A stretch of DNA of 64,000 nt from Biomphalaria glabrata. Lineage: Eukaryota; Mollusca; Gastropoda; Planorbidae. Where the stretch lies: NCBI RefSeq assembly GCF_947242115.1, contig NC_074713.1, positions 28,998,197 to 29,062,196 of the forward strand, in the 5' to 3' direction. Below the pieces are notes generated by a model that did no database searches, had not been told where the DNA came from, and saw only the letters and a program-made list of their open reading frames with translations. The position numbers were made by a program, and so were the translations under genes. Shown piece after piece: positions 11,395-23,574 of this stretch (position 1 is the stretch's first letter; each line of letters starts with the position of its first letter).

Positions 11395-11395
<1 letters not shown>
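10690..11395. mobile_element. non-autonomous TIR element (CATGGGCGTA family) with internal repeats
   Basis: Ends CCATGGCTACGCCCATG. It contains about five degenerate units of roughly 100 bp built on GGGGTTTTAAACTCAAAACCCC and GGCTACGCTCATAGAATTTT, then a conserved block GCAAGTGATGGTTTAGTATT. Relatives lie at 25080-25430 and at 56321-56363 plus 58740-59012. The inverted end CATGGGCGTA is clear in the 25080 copy but not at the left of this one, which may be truncated. Non-coding. Confidence 0.55.
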
Positions 11396-11428
<33 letters not shown>

Positions 11429-11713
11429 TAGATAAAGATTTGTTAGCGACAATTTATTAACTCAATATACTTATGAGTTAAAGTTTAGGGTTAGTGATTT
11501 ACTCTGTTTCCATCAACACCACAAAAATGCCACCAAATCATCTGATTCTAGTAAGGCGTTACTCTTTTGTTCTGGCTTAATCTACTTGTAGAAAACACAA
11601 ACATCAGAACTTACCAACTGAAGCTTAAGTTGTCTGAAGTTTTATTTGCTATAAAACAACAAATCGACAGTGGGCACAAGCTACGTTGAAACACTACTTC
11701 ACTGTAATTCGTT

Positions 11714-11941
11714 GTACTTCACACTAAGGAGCCGTACAACCGGTACTCATATAGCGTGTACTTCAGACTAAGGAGCCGTACAACCGGTACTCATATAGCG
11801 TGTACTTCAGACTAAGGAGCCGTACAACCTGTACTCATATAGCGTGTACTTCAGACTAAGGAGCCGTACAACCGGTACTCATATAGCGTGTACTTCAGAC
11901 TAAGGAGCCGTACAACCGGTACTCATATAGCGTGTACTTCT
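11714..11941. repeat. 44-bp tandem repeat, about 5 copies
   Basis: GGAGCCGTACAACC recurs exactly every 44 bp (11728, 11772, 11816, 11860, 11904). Copies are almost identical, so the array is probably recent. It lies about 1.2 kb upstream of the ankyrin gene. Confidence 0.93.
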
Positions 11942-12604
11942 CTCTGACTTCTATAAGGTCCTCAAAATACTTTGGAAGCTTGTAGAAACAGTACTAGCCT
12001 GTCGCGACTCGGTCTATCTATAGCATAGTATCACTTATGCTACATGTGTCTCCCCATTCTTATAGATCATGTTTTTTAAAAAAAGATTTCTTTGAGAATA
12101 TCTTATTATTGAGTAATAAGTGTTTTAATACTATATAATATATGTTATATACTCTGATAATAATAATAATAATAATATATGGAACTAGGATGGGATTTAA
12201 AAATTCTTTTTATTTATTTGATGGTACAACTCAATGTGCCGAGTAATAAATTTGTCATTGATTTGTTCAGAGAACAAGAACTCATTTGTGTTTTGCTTAT
12301 TTTAGTTTCTTCTCATAAAAACAAACAAACAATAAATAAAAACACGTAAATTTTCCACATATTATAAAAAGGCACTTCCTACAAATTTATGTTTTAAATT
12401 TAAAAATAGTTTTCATGTTTTATCTTTTGGGTAGCAATCCCATTCCTATCCATGAAAGTTATGTTTTGACTAGTTCTGTACGTTTATTCTTACCATTAAT
12501 TGTATTTCCTAATCTAGCTTATCGCTGCAAAATACCGTAGTATTCCATACATTTACATATCTATGGTTGTTTTTTTTTTTAAAGTGCTTTATTGATTAAC
12601 AATC
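11942..12604. other. AT-rich non-coding stretch upstream of the ankyrin gene
   Basis: Contains a short (ATA)n run near 12160-12175 and no coding signal. An upstream non-coding exon and promoter of the ankyrin gene may lie here or further left, but no convincing promoter was identified. Confidence 0.3.
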
Positions 12605-13135
12605 CAGTAATTGGGGAGTGTAATGTATTTTTAATAAGGGAGTGTGTAATGTATTCTTTAATAGGGGAGTGTGTAATGTATTCTTTAATAGGGGAGTTTG
12701 TAATGTATTCTTTAATAGGGAAGTGTAATGTATTCTTTAATAAGGGAATGTAATGTATTCTTTAATAGGGGATAGTAATGTATTCTTTAATAGGGAAGTG
12801 TAATGTATCCTTTAATAGGGGAGTGTAATGTATTCTTAAATAGGGGAGTTTGTAATGTATTCTTTAATAGGGAAGTGTAATTTATTTTTAATAGGGAAGT
12901 GTAATGTATCCTTTAATAGGGGAGTGTAATGTATTCTTTAATAGGGGAGTGTGATGAATTCTTTAATATAGGGGAGTGTGTAATGTATTCTTTAATAGGG
13001 GAGTGTGTAATGTTTTCTTTAATATGGGAGTGTGTAATGTATTCTTTTATAGGGGAATGTGTAATGTATTCCTTAGTAGAGGAGTATGTAATGTATTCTT
13101 AAATATGGGAGTGTGTAATGTATTCTTTAATAACT
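12605..13135. repeat. tandem repeat, about 25-bp unit, beside the ankyrin start
   Basis: About 21 variable copies of GGGGAGTGTGTAATGTATTC followed by TTTAATA, with unit length 23-29 bp because of small indels. It ends within 10 bp of CTCTCCAACAG, a good 3' splice site, and about 34 bp from the ankyrin ATG. Copy-number change here could alter the distance to that splice site; this is inference. Confidence 0.9.
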
Positions 13136-13168
13136 CTCCAACAGCTTTGTTCATATTCATAAACTAAA

Positions 13169-16100
13169 ATGGGAAATGAACTTCAGAAAGCTGCAGAGGA
13201 GGCACAAAAGGAGGCAGCCATGGAAGTGTCCTCATCGTCTGCCTTGTCTCAACTCGAAAAGATGAAAAAACAGCTCGAGAAAATGATGAAAGACGAGGAT
13301 GGAGGCGAAGACGCGACGCCATTTAATGTCCGGAAATTGAAAGGTAAACAGAAAGATATGCTAAGCAAACTCAGGAACTTCGGACTGCAGAGAGAAATCG
13401 TGAGCGACGATGATCTGCTGAAGATCCTGCAGAACAATAACCCTAATTTAGACAATATTGACCCTAATGTTGATGCTACTCCATTGATGACATGCGCAGT
13501 GCTAGACCGGAAACAACTCTTGACTCGTTTGCTAGATATGGGATTGGATTTGGAGACAAGGAATCAAAAGGGACTGACAGTTCTGATGATGGCTTCCATG
13601 GCTAGCAAAGAGGACATAGTCGAAACTTTGCTGAACAGAGGAGCCAATATTAACGCTCAAGACAATGAAGGGCGCACTTCTCTTATTTTTGCCATCGCTG
13701 GTTCGTGCGATGGAGTAGCGAGGCTATTGATAGATCGCGGAGCAGACATTCACTTGAGAACTAACAAAGGAGATGACGCAATGATTATTGCTGCCCACGA
13801 AGGAAATTCAGACATCATGAGTATTTTGATAGATCATGGTGGGAACGTAAACTCTAAAGACGTCAAAGGTTGGACACCTCTAATGACTTGCGCTCAGTAC
13901 AACTATTTTGAAACTGTCCAACTGTTAATTGATACTGGAGCTAACGTCAATGAAGAGCAACATTCCGGTGGAACGGCGCTTGAAATCTGTGCTGGACATG
14001 GACATGAGAAAAGTTTAAAGATATTGTTAAAAAATGGAGCAGATGTCAAACATAAAAACAAGCTTGGATTTACAGCTTTAACCATGGCCGCCGTAAAGGG
14101 AGAAATTTTAACCCTGGAGAAGCTCATCAAATCAGGATCTGATGTCAACGTACAGGATAAGGAGGGCCGCACGCCTTTAATTCGTGCATCCATTGAAGGA
14201 CACAGAAGTGTTGTCAGTACACTGCTGAAAGCCAAAGCTGATGTCAACATAGCTGACTTCGAAGGAGACACTGCTCTGATGTGTGCATCTCTGAACGGAC
14301 ACGTCGCTATTGTAGATATGCTTTTGAAACACGGAGCTGACGACCAAGCTTTTAACTATGAATGTATAAATGCATTAAGCATGGCCATACAGAACAATCA
14401 TAAACACATTGTCAAAAGTTTACTTAACAAATACTTAACAGAAAAAATGCCATACCCTTCAATAAACCATAGACAAAAAAAAGGAATTACAGCTTTACTC
14501 AGAGCAGCCATCAGTGGTCACAAAGAGATCGTCAAAATGCTGATCGAAGCTGGTGCGGATGTGAATATGGCTGACAACAGCGGACACACTCCACTGTGTT
14601 TAAGCGCTCATCAAGGTAACACTGACATTGTACAACTCCTAATCGAGGCCAATGCAAACGTCAATATTTCTGACAAGCAAGGAGACACACCTCTCATGCT
14701 GGCTGCCCTTCAAGGTCATGTAAAGATAGTGAAAATGTTGCTGGATGCAGAGGCAGATGTAACTATCACCAACATGAATGGAAGAACAGTTGTAATGCAA
14801 GCAGCATATAATGGACACGAGGAGATTGTCACCATGCTACACGAGCGACAGGCCAAGTTGGACGCTGTTGAAAGCAAAGGATGGAATGCTCTTATGTTGG
14901 CAGCACAGTTCCATCATACACCAGTAGTTCTCTATTTGCTGAAGAATAACGTTCCTTGCGATACAAAGTCAAAACATGGAGCCACTGCTTTACAAATAAG
15001 TGCAGGACATGGTCACTCAGACATTGTGGAAGCTCTTTTGCAACATGGTGCCAGACCAAATGATATAGACCAGGATGGAACATCGGCTCTGATGAAAGCT
15101 GCATCGAAAGGACACAGCCGCTGCGTCGAGCTACTGATTGCTCACAATGCTGAAGTAAATGCCACCAACTCCAACGGTGTCCACCCACTGGATGTAAGCT
15201 GCCACGAAGGTCATTTCGATGTTGTGATGCTACTATTGGGAAAGGGCGCTGAGGTGAATAAGTGCGATGGAGAAGGTAGCTACCCAATTCACACCGCAGC
15301 ACTAAACGGTCATAGGAAAATAGTCGAAAAGCTGATCGAAAAAGGAGCTAATGTCAACTCGATAGACAAGAAGAAGAGAACAGTACTCATGATGGCAGCT
15401 CACAAGGGAGACTCTGAAACCTGCAGGCTCTTGATCAAGAAGGGTGCTGACGTCAATCAAGCGGGTGACAACGGCTGGACACCTCTCATGTTGTGCACAC
15501 AATATGGCAAGACAGATTGTATGAAAGCTTTGATAGACGAAAAAGCCAACATTGAGGCCATTGACCACAAAGGAAACACGGCTCTTAACACCTGCTCAGC
15601 CAACGGACACAAAGATGCAGTCTGCTTGCTACTGGACCATGGCGCTGACGTGGACCACGCCAACAATGAAGGACTTACGCCTCTCATGCTCAGCTCTAAC
15701 AACGGCCACACTGACATTGTGAAACACATCCTTGAGAAGAAACCAAAACTAGAGTTAAAAGAATACGAACGAGGAGAAACGGCTTTAATCATCGCAGCCA
15801 AACGTGGCCACGAGAACATCGTTAGGGCTTTGATTCAGAGTGGGGCCAATGTCGATGCAACCGACAACCACGGGAGCACTGCTCTAAACATCAGCGCTCA
15901 TTATGGACACAAAAGCATAGTCGATGAACTCCTCACTGCACGCGCAGACGTGAGCCTTGCAGACAACGATGGTGACACACCCCTTCTCTCCTGTATAGGA
16001 ATTAAACACCACCACATTTTTGAAGCTCTTGTCAATGCCGGAGCAAATACGAAAGTTGTTAATAAAAAGAATGAAGGTGCTTTATATTTGGCCTCCAAGA

Positions 16101-18598
16101 GCGGAAGTATTCAAATTTTAAAATTGTTATTAGGAAGAGAAGAGTTCACTGACGAAGACAAACAGAGAGCTGCAGCTGTTGCTTTACAGTCTAAGAGAAA
16201 TGAAATACGAAAACTACTTCTGCCGGATTTGGAAATAGACGACACCGAAGGTAAAGTATTTTTTTATTCCAGATGACCCCAAAGAAAAAAAAAGCCGCTG
16301 TCTATAACTTTTAGATCTCTGAAACTATAAGTATCCTTGAAAATCAGATCTCATCGTCGCTTTCATCGGTCTGTAAAGTGAGTGCAAGGTGCAGCCTGCT
16401 AATTTTAGTATTATAATGTGAACATTTTGTTTGTCAAAAAGAAGTATTCATAATGTATTCACACATGAATTTTCTTTTTCAAACAAAGGAAGTAACTGCC
16501 ATTTATTTTCTTGAAAACCTGTAGCATTACATAAAATTCAATTTTTCTATCATTTTTGTCTTGCTTGAATTCAGTTTTGGAAACACCTACTCTTGCTTTT
16601 AAAATTGTGCATATTTTAAGCGGTCCCGAAAGGGAAGAGCTTCTATACATACTTTATGGTCTGTCCATCTGTCGCGTTTCGATCTGGAAAAATTAAAGAA
16701 ATATGGAAAACTCGATATCATCATATGTGTAGCATGCTACAAAAGATGTAAGAGAAACGTTTTGTCTCTTGAAAGGGAACCCTTTGTTTCTGAAACTGAA
16801 AATGCAAACTGTTTTTTTCCATAAACATTCACAATTTTGAAAGCAATACTTGAAAGGCTTATATAGTATGTAGGCCTACCCATTGTAGTAACGGCCTTAA
16901 AATAGCATACTATACAAAGAGAAGTAATAATTTATTTATAAAGTTCTTATTACAAAGCTTATATTAACTCTGTCTAGTACACATTTTAACACATTATTTC
17001 TCCAGCTTTCAATTCTCGGATCAAATTAAAACTTGGCACAATTATTCATTGTTCTTAACTGATAATTAACCAATAAATTACTAAAATAGTGGATATTCTA
17101 TTAATTTTTAATGATAACGAAAATGGAAATAAATTTTACAGAAAACGTGGAGTTCTTCCCGTTATTCTAGCCCCCATTTTTTAGGAACATTGTATTGTTT
17201 TGCTTGTTTTATTTCTCAACTTATCCCTTTGTTGAAAAACTTGTTGTAACCCATGCGGTAAGCAGGACCTCCTCGTGCATTAGATACAATGTTTCATGTT
17301 ATCTTTAAAACTAATGTAGGTTTGCTACTGGAGATTATCTCTATGAGAAACTACTATAAGGCAATATACTGTACTTTATTACAAAGAAGCTTCAACGCCT
17401 TCTACCATGTATAGAAAACAGAAAAACTACGTAAAAAATGTGAACTCAATTTACTATATGTTTGCTTGTAGTCTCCCTTTGTCTGATCAAATCTTTACAA
17501 ACTTCTCTATGTTGATTTGTTTTTCTGGATATTTGTGAAGTATGTCAAAAAGATTTTCCTATTGAATTGTGTCAACCTTTTTACAAACACTAGGCTCATA
17601 TTTCCATACGAAATATTTTTTAACGGCCCCCGAAAGGGGGTTTTGTTTGGAATGTCTGTCTGACGGTCCGTCCGTCCCGTTTAGATCTCTTAAACTAAAA
17701 AAGATAGTGAAAATCCGACATCAATTTTTTTTTTACATTTCTATTCCTTAGTTAAGTAAGTTCTGTCCTATTAACTACCACATTGACAAAAAAATGTTTA
17801 CTTTTTTAAGAGAAAAAATCTATTTAGCATGCAAGTTGGACATAATTTAAAACAACAATTAATAAGTAGTTTATCGCGTGAGCTGCAATGCTGCATCATA
17901 GCTATAGAACACTGAACTAAAGAAAAAAAATGTTTATTTTTCTTGAGGATTTGAATAAGAGATTTATCCTTTACAAAACAATTAGATCAGTTATATATTC
18001 ATTATAAGACATCAGTTAGGCCAGGGTCACATCTAACTTCACATTCACTTTCACCTATCCTTTGGTCTGTGGGACCGATGGGGCACCACACAAAATCTGT
18101 ACACTTTCTTTCTCCATATTTCCCTGTCATTTGTCTTTGATAGAATTTCATTCTGATGTTCTTTCTGAAAATATTGAAACCTGCCTTTTTACCTGCCTGG
18201 GTGGACACTTCGGGGGCTGATTTTGAGTTTGTGTTTCCACACAAACTGTCTTTGTAACATTGTTTTTTAGTGATGCGATACTAATAAATGAAATATGAAA
18301 ATATGCATTTATTTATTGAAAGACAGAGCCTTTAAAAATTTAGAAATGATCTTGTTGTAATTATAGACACCTCGGGTCTGTCTACCTTAGCAATTTTTAT
18401 TTATTGTTGAACTCAAGTGTAAGGATCTTAAGTCCATGAAATCTAAATTTAATTTATGCCAACAACATGCACTTATCTATTTCTTTAGATGCATCGTCAT
18501 CTACTAAAGCCTTGACCAGTGGTATCGAAGATAACACATCGCCTATGGATGTGGATGAGTTTCTCAAGAAAACTCTTGTCGACATCAGCAACATGTGA
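13169..18598 (+). CDS. large ankyrin-repeat protein, two coding exons
   Basis: Host gene. Exon 1 (13169-16250) is a single 3.1-kb exon and exon 2 is 18489-18598. The donor GAAG/GTAAAG and acceptor TTCTTTAG/ATG keep frame and give a 1063-residue protein ending DEFLKKTLVDISNM. Residues 1-95 are charged, with a likely coiled coil at about 15-45 (SQLEKMKKQLEKMMKDED). From about residue 100 to 990 there are about 27 ankyrin repeats of 33 residues (TPLMxAAxxGHxxIVxxLLxxGADVN pattern), with one longer unit near residue 420. The tail is acidic and Ser/Thr-rich. No signal peptide, membrane segment or enzyme domain is visible, so it is probably a cytosolic scaffold; the partner is unknown. ATG context AAAATGG is good, with an in-frame stop upstream. 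A 3' splice site (CTCCAACAG, ending 13144) suggests a 5' UTR intron. Reading through the donor would give a shorter alternative end at 16276. I do not recognise a named orthologue. Confidence 0.88.
16618..16735 (+). mobile_element. old end fragment of the HINE-like family
   Basis: Starts with a two-helix hairpin: AAGC pairs with GCTT, and TCCC-GAAA-GGGA sits inside. It is followed by GTCTGTCCATCTGTCGCGTTT and a diverged form of the family's TAGATCTC...GAAAATC segment. More diverged than the other copies, but the stem pairing is kept. Confidence 0.55.
17617..18262 (+). mobile_element. short HINE-like element, full-length copy
   Basis: Begins TTTTTAACGGCCCCCGAAAG and ends CTGTCTTTGTAACATTGT. 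The right end has the hairpin AGTTTGTGT-TTCC-ACACAAACT, preceded by CGGGGGCTGA (the subterminal inverted motif). At 646 bp it is the short form of the 3.2-kb elements, sharing only terminal regions with them. It lies wholly within the ankyrin intron, in sense orientation. Non-coding. Confidence 0.75.
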
Positions 18599-18674
18599 TG
18601 ATGAAGATGAAACGAACCAATGTACTCGTACCTTCGTTCTTGTCTTCATTTTATTTTTGAAAGCTTTGGTATAT

Positions 18675-18845
18675 ATGGTTCATATGTTTAATGTATACTA
18701 TCTTAAGACTTTGATAGATGTGATTCATATGTTTAATGTATACTGTCTTAAGACTTTGATAGATGTGACTCATATGTTTAATGTATACTGTCTTAAGACT
18801 TTGATAGATGTGATTCATATGTTTAATGTATACTATCTTAAATGT
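18675..18845. repeat. 45-bp tandem repeat, about 4 copies, in the ankyrin 3' UTR region
   Basis: CATATGTTTAATGTATACT recurs every 45 bp (18681, 18726, 18771, 18816), starting about 80 bp after the ankyrin stop codon, so it is probably transcribed in the 3' UTR. No AATAAA is seen nearby; an ATTAAA occurs at 19159. Confidence 0.9.
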
Positions 18846-19680
18846 TTTTAAAGTTGTTTTTTTTTTCGTTTTAATGTAGCAATGCTTTGATTGTCTTTAA
18901 ATTAATCTATTGACATATTTGGGATAGTTATTCCTATCTACTACCTACATATCTAGTTATTTGGATCGTAGACAAATCGCAAAAATGTCTAGTTATTGAG
19001 TTCTTTCTTTCACAACAGGGAGCTGATATTTGGTACAAAGTTTGTAGAATTAAAACTAGACCGCGACAAGTTTGTTTCAGCTACATCCTCTTAACTTCCA
19101 CATTGAGGTATTTAAATGATGTTATTGACTCTATTTCTTAGGATGCATTTGGTTAAATATTAAAATGAATCGAAAATCGAAAACACACCTAGTTTTGATA
19201 TAACATGAAACTAAGTAAATTAAAGCCTGTGTTGTTTTAATACTATTTCTTCTGGACACGTGACTGAAAACATGCTTGCAATAAGTTCAATACCATAAGA
19301 AACTTCATTGGCAGAGTTTCGTGTTAACATCTAGTGGTATGGCTACTTGCTCTCTTGCTATTTATACAGATCTAGATCTAAATACGATAGGTAAAATGTA
19401 TTAGTGCTCATGCCCATTTTAACTGTTACAAAATGTACAACTGGATTCACTTTAATGAGCACACAAGCTATAACAGGTTATTTTAGGCTTTAAAAGGCTG
19501 TTCGGATTCAGAAATTTATTGACGCAGTTTAGTTTGTGTGTGAAATTTGGGACATTGAAAAGAATGTCAAAAATGTATTTTAACTCATTAAACCACTTTT
19601 GGAAGTATTTTTGAACAAACGCAGTGATCCAAGAAGCTAAGTATATCACCTTACTAGATGATTCTTCTAAAGCACTTTTT
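18846..19680. other. AT-rich non-coding stretch
   Basis: Likely ankyrin 3' UTR or downstream flank, then intergenic. No gene, RNA or repeat family recognised. Confidence 0.35.
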
Positions 19681-19689
19681 CTTTGGCAA

Positions 19690-21815
19690 CATCACTTGCA
19701 TCAAACAGAGATAGGTACTGAGATATTCCAACATCACTTGCATCAAAAAGAGATAGGTACTGAGATATTCCAACATCACTTGCATCAAACAGATATAGGT
19801 ACTGAGATATTCCAACATCACTTGCATCAAACAGAGATATGTATTGAGATATTCCAACATCACTTGCATCAAACAGAGATAGGTATTGAGATATTCCAAC
19901 ATCACTTGCATCAAACAGAGATATGTATTGAGATATTCCAACATCACTTGCATCAAACAGAGATATGTACTGAGATATTCCAACATCACTTGCATCAAAC
20001 AGAGATATGTATTGAGATATTCCAACATCACTTGCATCAAACAGAGATATGTACTGAGATATTCCAACATCACTTGCATCAAACAGAGATATGTATTGAG
20101 ATATTCCATCATCACTTGCATCAAACAGAGATAGGTACTGAGATATTCCAACATCACTTGCATCAAACAGAGATAGGTACTGAGATATTCCAACATCACT
20201 TGCATCAAACAGAGATATGTACTGAGATATTCCAACATCACTTGCATCAAACAGAGATAGGTACTGAGATATTCCAACATCACTTGCATCAAACAGAGAT
20301 AGGTACTGAACTGAGATATTCCAACATCACTTGCATCAAACAGAGATAGGTACTGAGATATTCCAACATCACTTGCATCAAACAGAGATAGGTACTGAAC
20401 TGAGATATTCCAACATCACTTGCATCAAACAGAGATAGGTACTGAGATATTCCAACATCACTTGCATCAAACAGAGATAGGTACTGAGATATTCCAACAT
20501 CACTTGCATCAAACAGAGATAGGTACTGAACTGAGATATTCCAACATCACTTGAATCAAACAGAGATAGGTACTGAGATATTCCAACATCACTTGCATCA
20601 AACAGAGATATGTATTGAGATATTCCATCATCACTTGCATCAAACAGAGATAGGTACTGAGATATTCCAACATCACTTGTATCAAACAGAGATAGGTATT
20701 GAGATATTCCAACATCACTTGCATCAAACAGAGATAGGTACTGAGATATTCCAACATCACTTGCATCAAACAGAGATAGGTACTGAGATATTCCAACATC
20801 ACTTGCATCAAACAGAGATATGTACTGAGATATTCCAACATCACTTGCATCAAACAGAGATAGGTACTGAGATATTCCAACATCACTTGCATCAAACAGA
20901 GATAGGTATTGAGATATTCCAACATCACTTGCATCAAACAGAGATAGGTACTGAGATATTCCAACATCACTTGCATCAAACAGAGATATGTACTGAGATA
21001 TTCCAACATCACTTGCATCAAACAGAGATAGGTACTGAGATATTCCAACATCACTTGCATCAAAAAGAGATAGGTACTGAGATATTCCAACATCACTTGC
21101 ATCAAACAGATATAGGTACTGAGATATTCCAACATCACTTGCATCAAACAGAGATATGTATTGAGATATTCCAACATCACTTGCATCAAACAGAGATAGG
21201 TATTGAGATATTCCAACATCACTTGCATCAAACAGAGATATGTATTGAGATATTCCAACATCACTTGCATCAAACAGAGATATGTACTGAGATATTCCAA
21301 CATCACTTGCATCAAACAGAGATATGTATTGAGATATTCCATCATCACTTGCATCAAACAGAGATAGGTACTGAGATATTCCAACATCACTTGCATCAAA
21401 CAGAGATAGGTACTGAGATATTCCAACATCACTTGCATCAAACAGAGATATGTACTGAGATATTCCAACATCACTTGTATCAAACAGAGATAGGTATTGA
21501 GATATTCCAACATCACTTGTATCAAACAGAGATAGGTACTGAGATATTCCAACATCACTTGTATCAAACAGAGATAGGTACTGAGATATTTCAACATCAC
21601 TTGTATCAAACAGAGATAGGTACTGAGATATTCCAACATCACTTGCATCAAACAGAGATATGTACTGAGATATTCCAACATCACTTGTATCAAACAGAGA
21701 TATGTACTGAGATATTCCAACATCACTTGCATCAAACAGAGATAGGTACTGAGATATTCCAACATCACTTGCATCAAACAGAGATATGTACTGAGATATT
21801 CCAACATCGTCAGAT
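19690..21815. repeat. 42-bp minisatellite, about 50 copies, with higher-order duplication
   Basis: The unit contains CATCACTTGCATCAAACAGA followed by GATAGGTACTGAGATATTCCAA. Variant positions (GATAGG/GATATG, TACTG/TATTG, CAACATC/CATCATC, AAAAAGAG) recur in the same order at about 19740-20230 and 21060-21440, so a block of a dozen units was duplicated. Three units near 20305, 20395 and 20527 carry a 5-bp insertion (AACTG). Because 42 is a multiple of 3 and the unit lacks stops in four of six frames, long open frames appear on both strands; I do not regard them as genes. Confidence 0.95.
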
Positions 21816-22149
21816 AACAATTTCCTTATCACATTATCGATCAAGGAAACACCAAAGTAAACCTTCGTGACCGTGCTGTTTGGATAAGATCGCGGACTTG
21901 ATTACTAGTGGAGACACCGGAATTCGTATTCGTGATTTCAAGGCATTAACTAAATTACGTTTATACAAAACTTTATTGATATCCGAATATATCAGAAGAA
22001 AATAAAGACCTTTAATTAATTGTATTGGTCCCATCCCACTTTCATTAATAGTTTTCTAGAAACAGGTTTAAATGAAAAGTGACTGCCATAAAGACAGCTA
22101 GATATCGTGCTAACACTTCTCTTTTATTTTTTGTTTTTTTACTCCCCAC
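21816..22149. other. non-coding spacer between two minisatellites
   Basis: Mixed-composition sequence with no open frame of note; nothing recognised. Confidence 0.4.
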
Positions 22150-23574
22150 ATGAATTGCTTTATAGTAGAACCAAGTTTTTGGTAGCTACATGCATTGCTC
22201 TATAGTAGAACCACGTTTTTGGTAGCTACATGCATTGCTCTATAGTAGAACCAAGTTTTTGGTAGCTACATGCATTGCTCTATAGTAGAACCAAGATTTT
22301 GGTAGCTACATGCATTGCTCTATAGTAGAACCAAGTTTTTGGTAGCTACATGCATTGCTCTATAGTAGAACCAAGTTTTTGGTAGCTACATGCATTGCTC
22401 TATAGTAGAACCAAGTTTTTGGTAGCTACATGCATTGATTTATAGAAAAACCAAGTTTTTGGTAGCTACATGCATTGCTCTATAGTAGAACCACGTTTTT
22501 GGTAGCTACATGCATTGTTCTATAGTAGAACCAAGTTTTTGGTAGCTACATGCATTGCTCTATAGTAGAACCAAGATTTTGGTAGCTACATGCATTGCTC
22601 TATAGTAGAACCAAGTTTTTGGTAGCTATATGCATTGCTCTATAGTAGAACCAAGTTTTTGGTAGCTACATGCATTGCTCTATAGTAGAACCAAGATTTT
22701 GGTAGCTACATGCATTGCTCTATAGTAGAACCAAGTTTTTGGTAGCTACATGCATTGCTCTATAGTAGAACCAAGTTTTTGGTAGCTACATGCATTGCTC
22801 TATAGTAGAACCAAGATTTTGGTAGCTACATGCATTGCTCTATAGTAGAACCAAGTTTTTGGTAGCTACATGCATTGCTCTATAGTAGAACCAAGTTTTT
22901 GGTAGCTACATGCATTGCTCTATAGTAGAACCAAGATTTTGGTAGCTACATGCATTGCTCTATAGTAGAACCAAGTTTTTGGTAGCTACATGCATTGCTC
23001 TATAGTAGAACCAAGTTTTTGGTAGCTACATGCATTGCTCTATAGTAGAACCAGGTTTTTGGTAGCTACATGCATTGATTTATAGAAAAACCAAGTTTTT
23101 GGTAGCTACATTCATTGCTCTATAGTAGAACCAAGTTTTTGGTGGCTACATGCATTGCTCTATAGTAGAACCAAGTTTTTGGTAGCTACATGCATTGCTC
23201 TATAGTAGAACCACGTATTTGGTAGCTACATGCATTGCTCTATAGTAGAACCAAGTTTTGGTAGCTACATGCATTGCTCTATAGTAGAACCAAGTTTTTG
23301 GTAGCTACATGCGTTGCTCTATAGTAGAACCAAGTTTTTGGTAGCTACATGCATTGCTCTATAGTAGAACCAAGTTTTTAGTGGCTACATGCATTGCTCT
23401 ATAGTAGAACCAAGATTTTGGTATCTACATGCATTGATTTATAGAAAAACCAAGTTTTTGGTAGCTACATTCATTGCTCTATAGTAGAACCAAGTTTTTG
23501 GTGGCTACATGCATTGCTCTATAGAAGAACCAAGTTTTTGGTAGCTACATGCATTGCTCCATAGCAGAACCTTG
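22150..23574. repeat. 40-bp minisatellite, about 35 copies, with 120-bp higher-order period
   Basis: The unit is ATGCATTGCTCTATAGTAGA followed by ACCAAGTTTTTGGTAGCTAC. The variant CCAAGATTTT falls in every third unit over about 22571-22931 (22571, 22691, 22811, 22931), showing a trimer of 120 bp amplified as a block. A second variant pair (GATTTATAGAAAAACC, then TACATTCATTG) recurs near 23070 and 23430. Confidence 0.95.

Larger units (their letters stand above)
16251..18488 (+). other. ankyrin-gene intron carrying repeats
   Basis: A 2.2-kb phase-1 intron bounded by GTAAAG and TTCTTTAG. It contains an old end of the CCCGAAAGGG family (16618 onwards) and a full short copy (17617-18262). The remainder is AT-rich with no coding signal. 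An alternative transcript that fails to splice would stop 26 bp into the intron. Confidence 0.75.

Noticed and set aside
13249-16098. Minus-strand frames within the ankyrin exon
   Set aside because: They mirror the repeated coding sequence on the plus strand and show no domain of their own.
16251-16273. A 22-bp mini-intron at the end of ankyrin exon 1 (GTAAAG...TTCCAG)
   Set aside because: Far too short to splice; the donor is instead used with the acceptor at 18488.
18002-18244. 80-codon minus-strand frame
   Set aside because: It lies wholly in a non-coding HINE-like element, and other copies do not keep the frame.
18519-18851. Separate small gene over the 45-bp repeat
   Set aside because: It overlaps the ankyrin second exon in another frame and consists mostly of the tandem repeat.
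19654-21870. Long open frames on both strands over the 42-bp array
   Set aside because: They follow from a stop-free 42-bp unit (divisible by 3). Frames shift wherever a unit has the 5-bp insertion, and there is no start context or domain.
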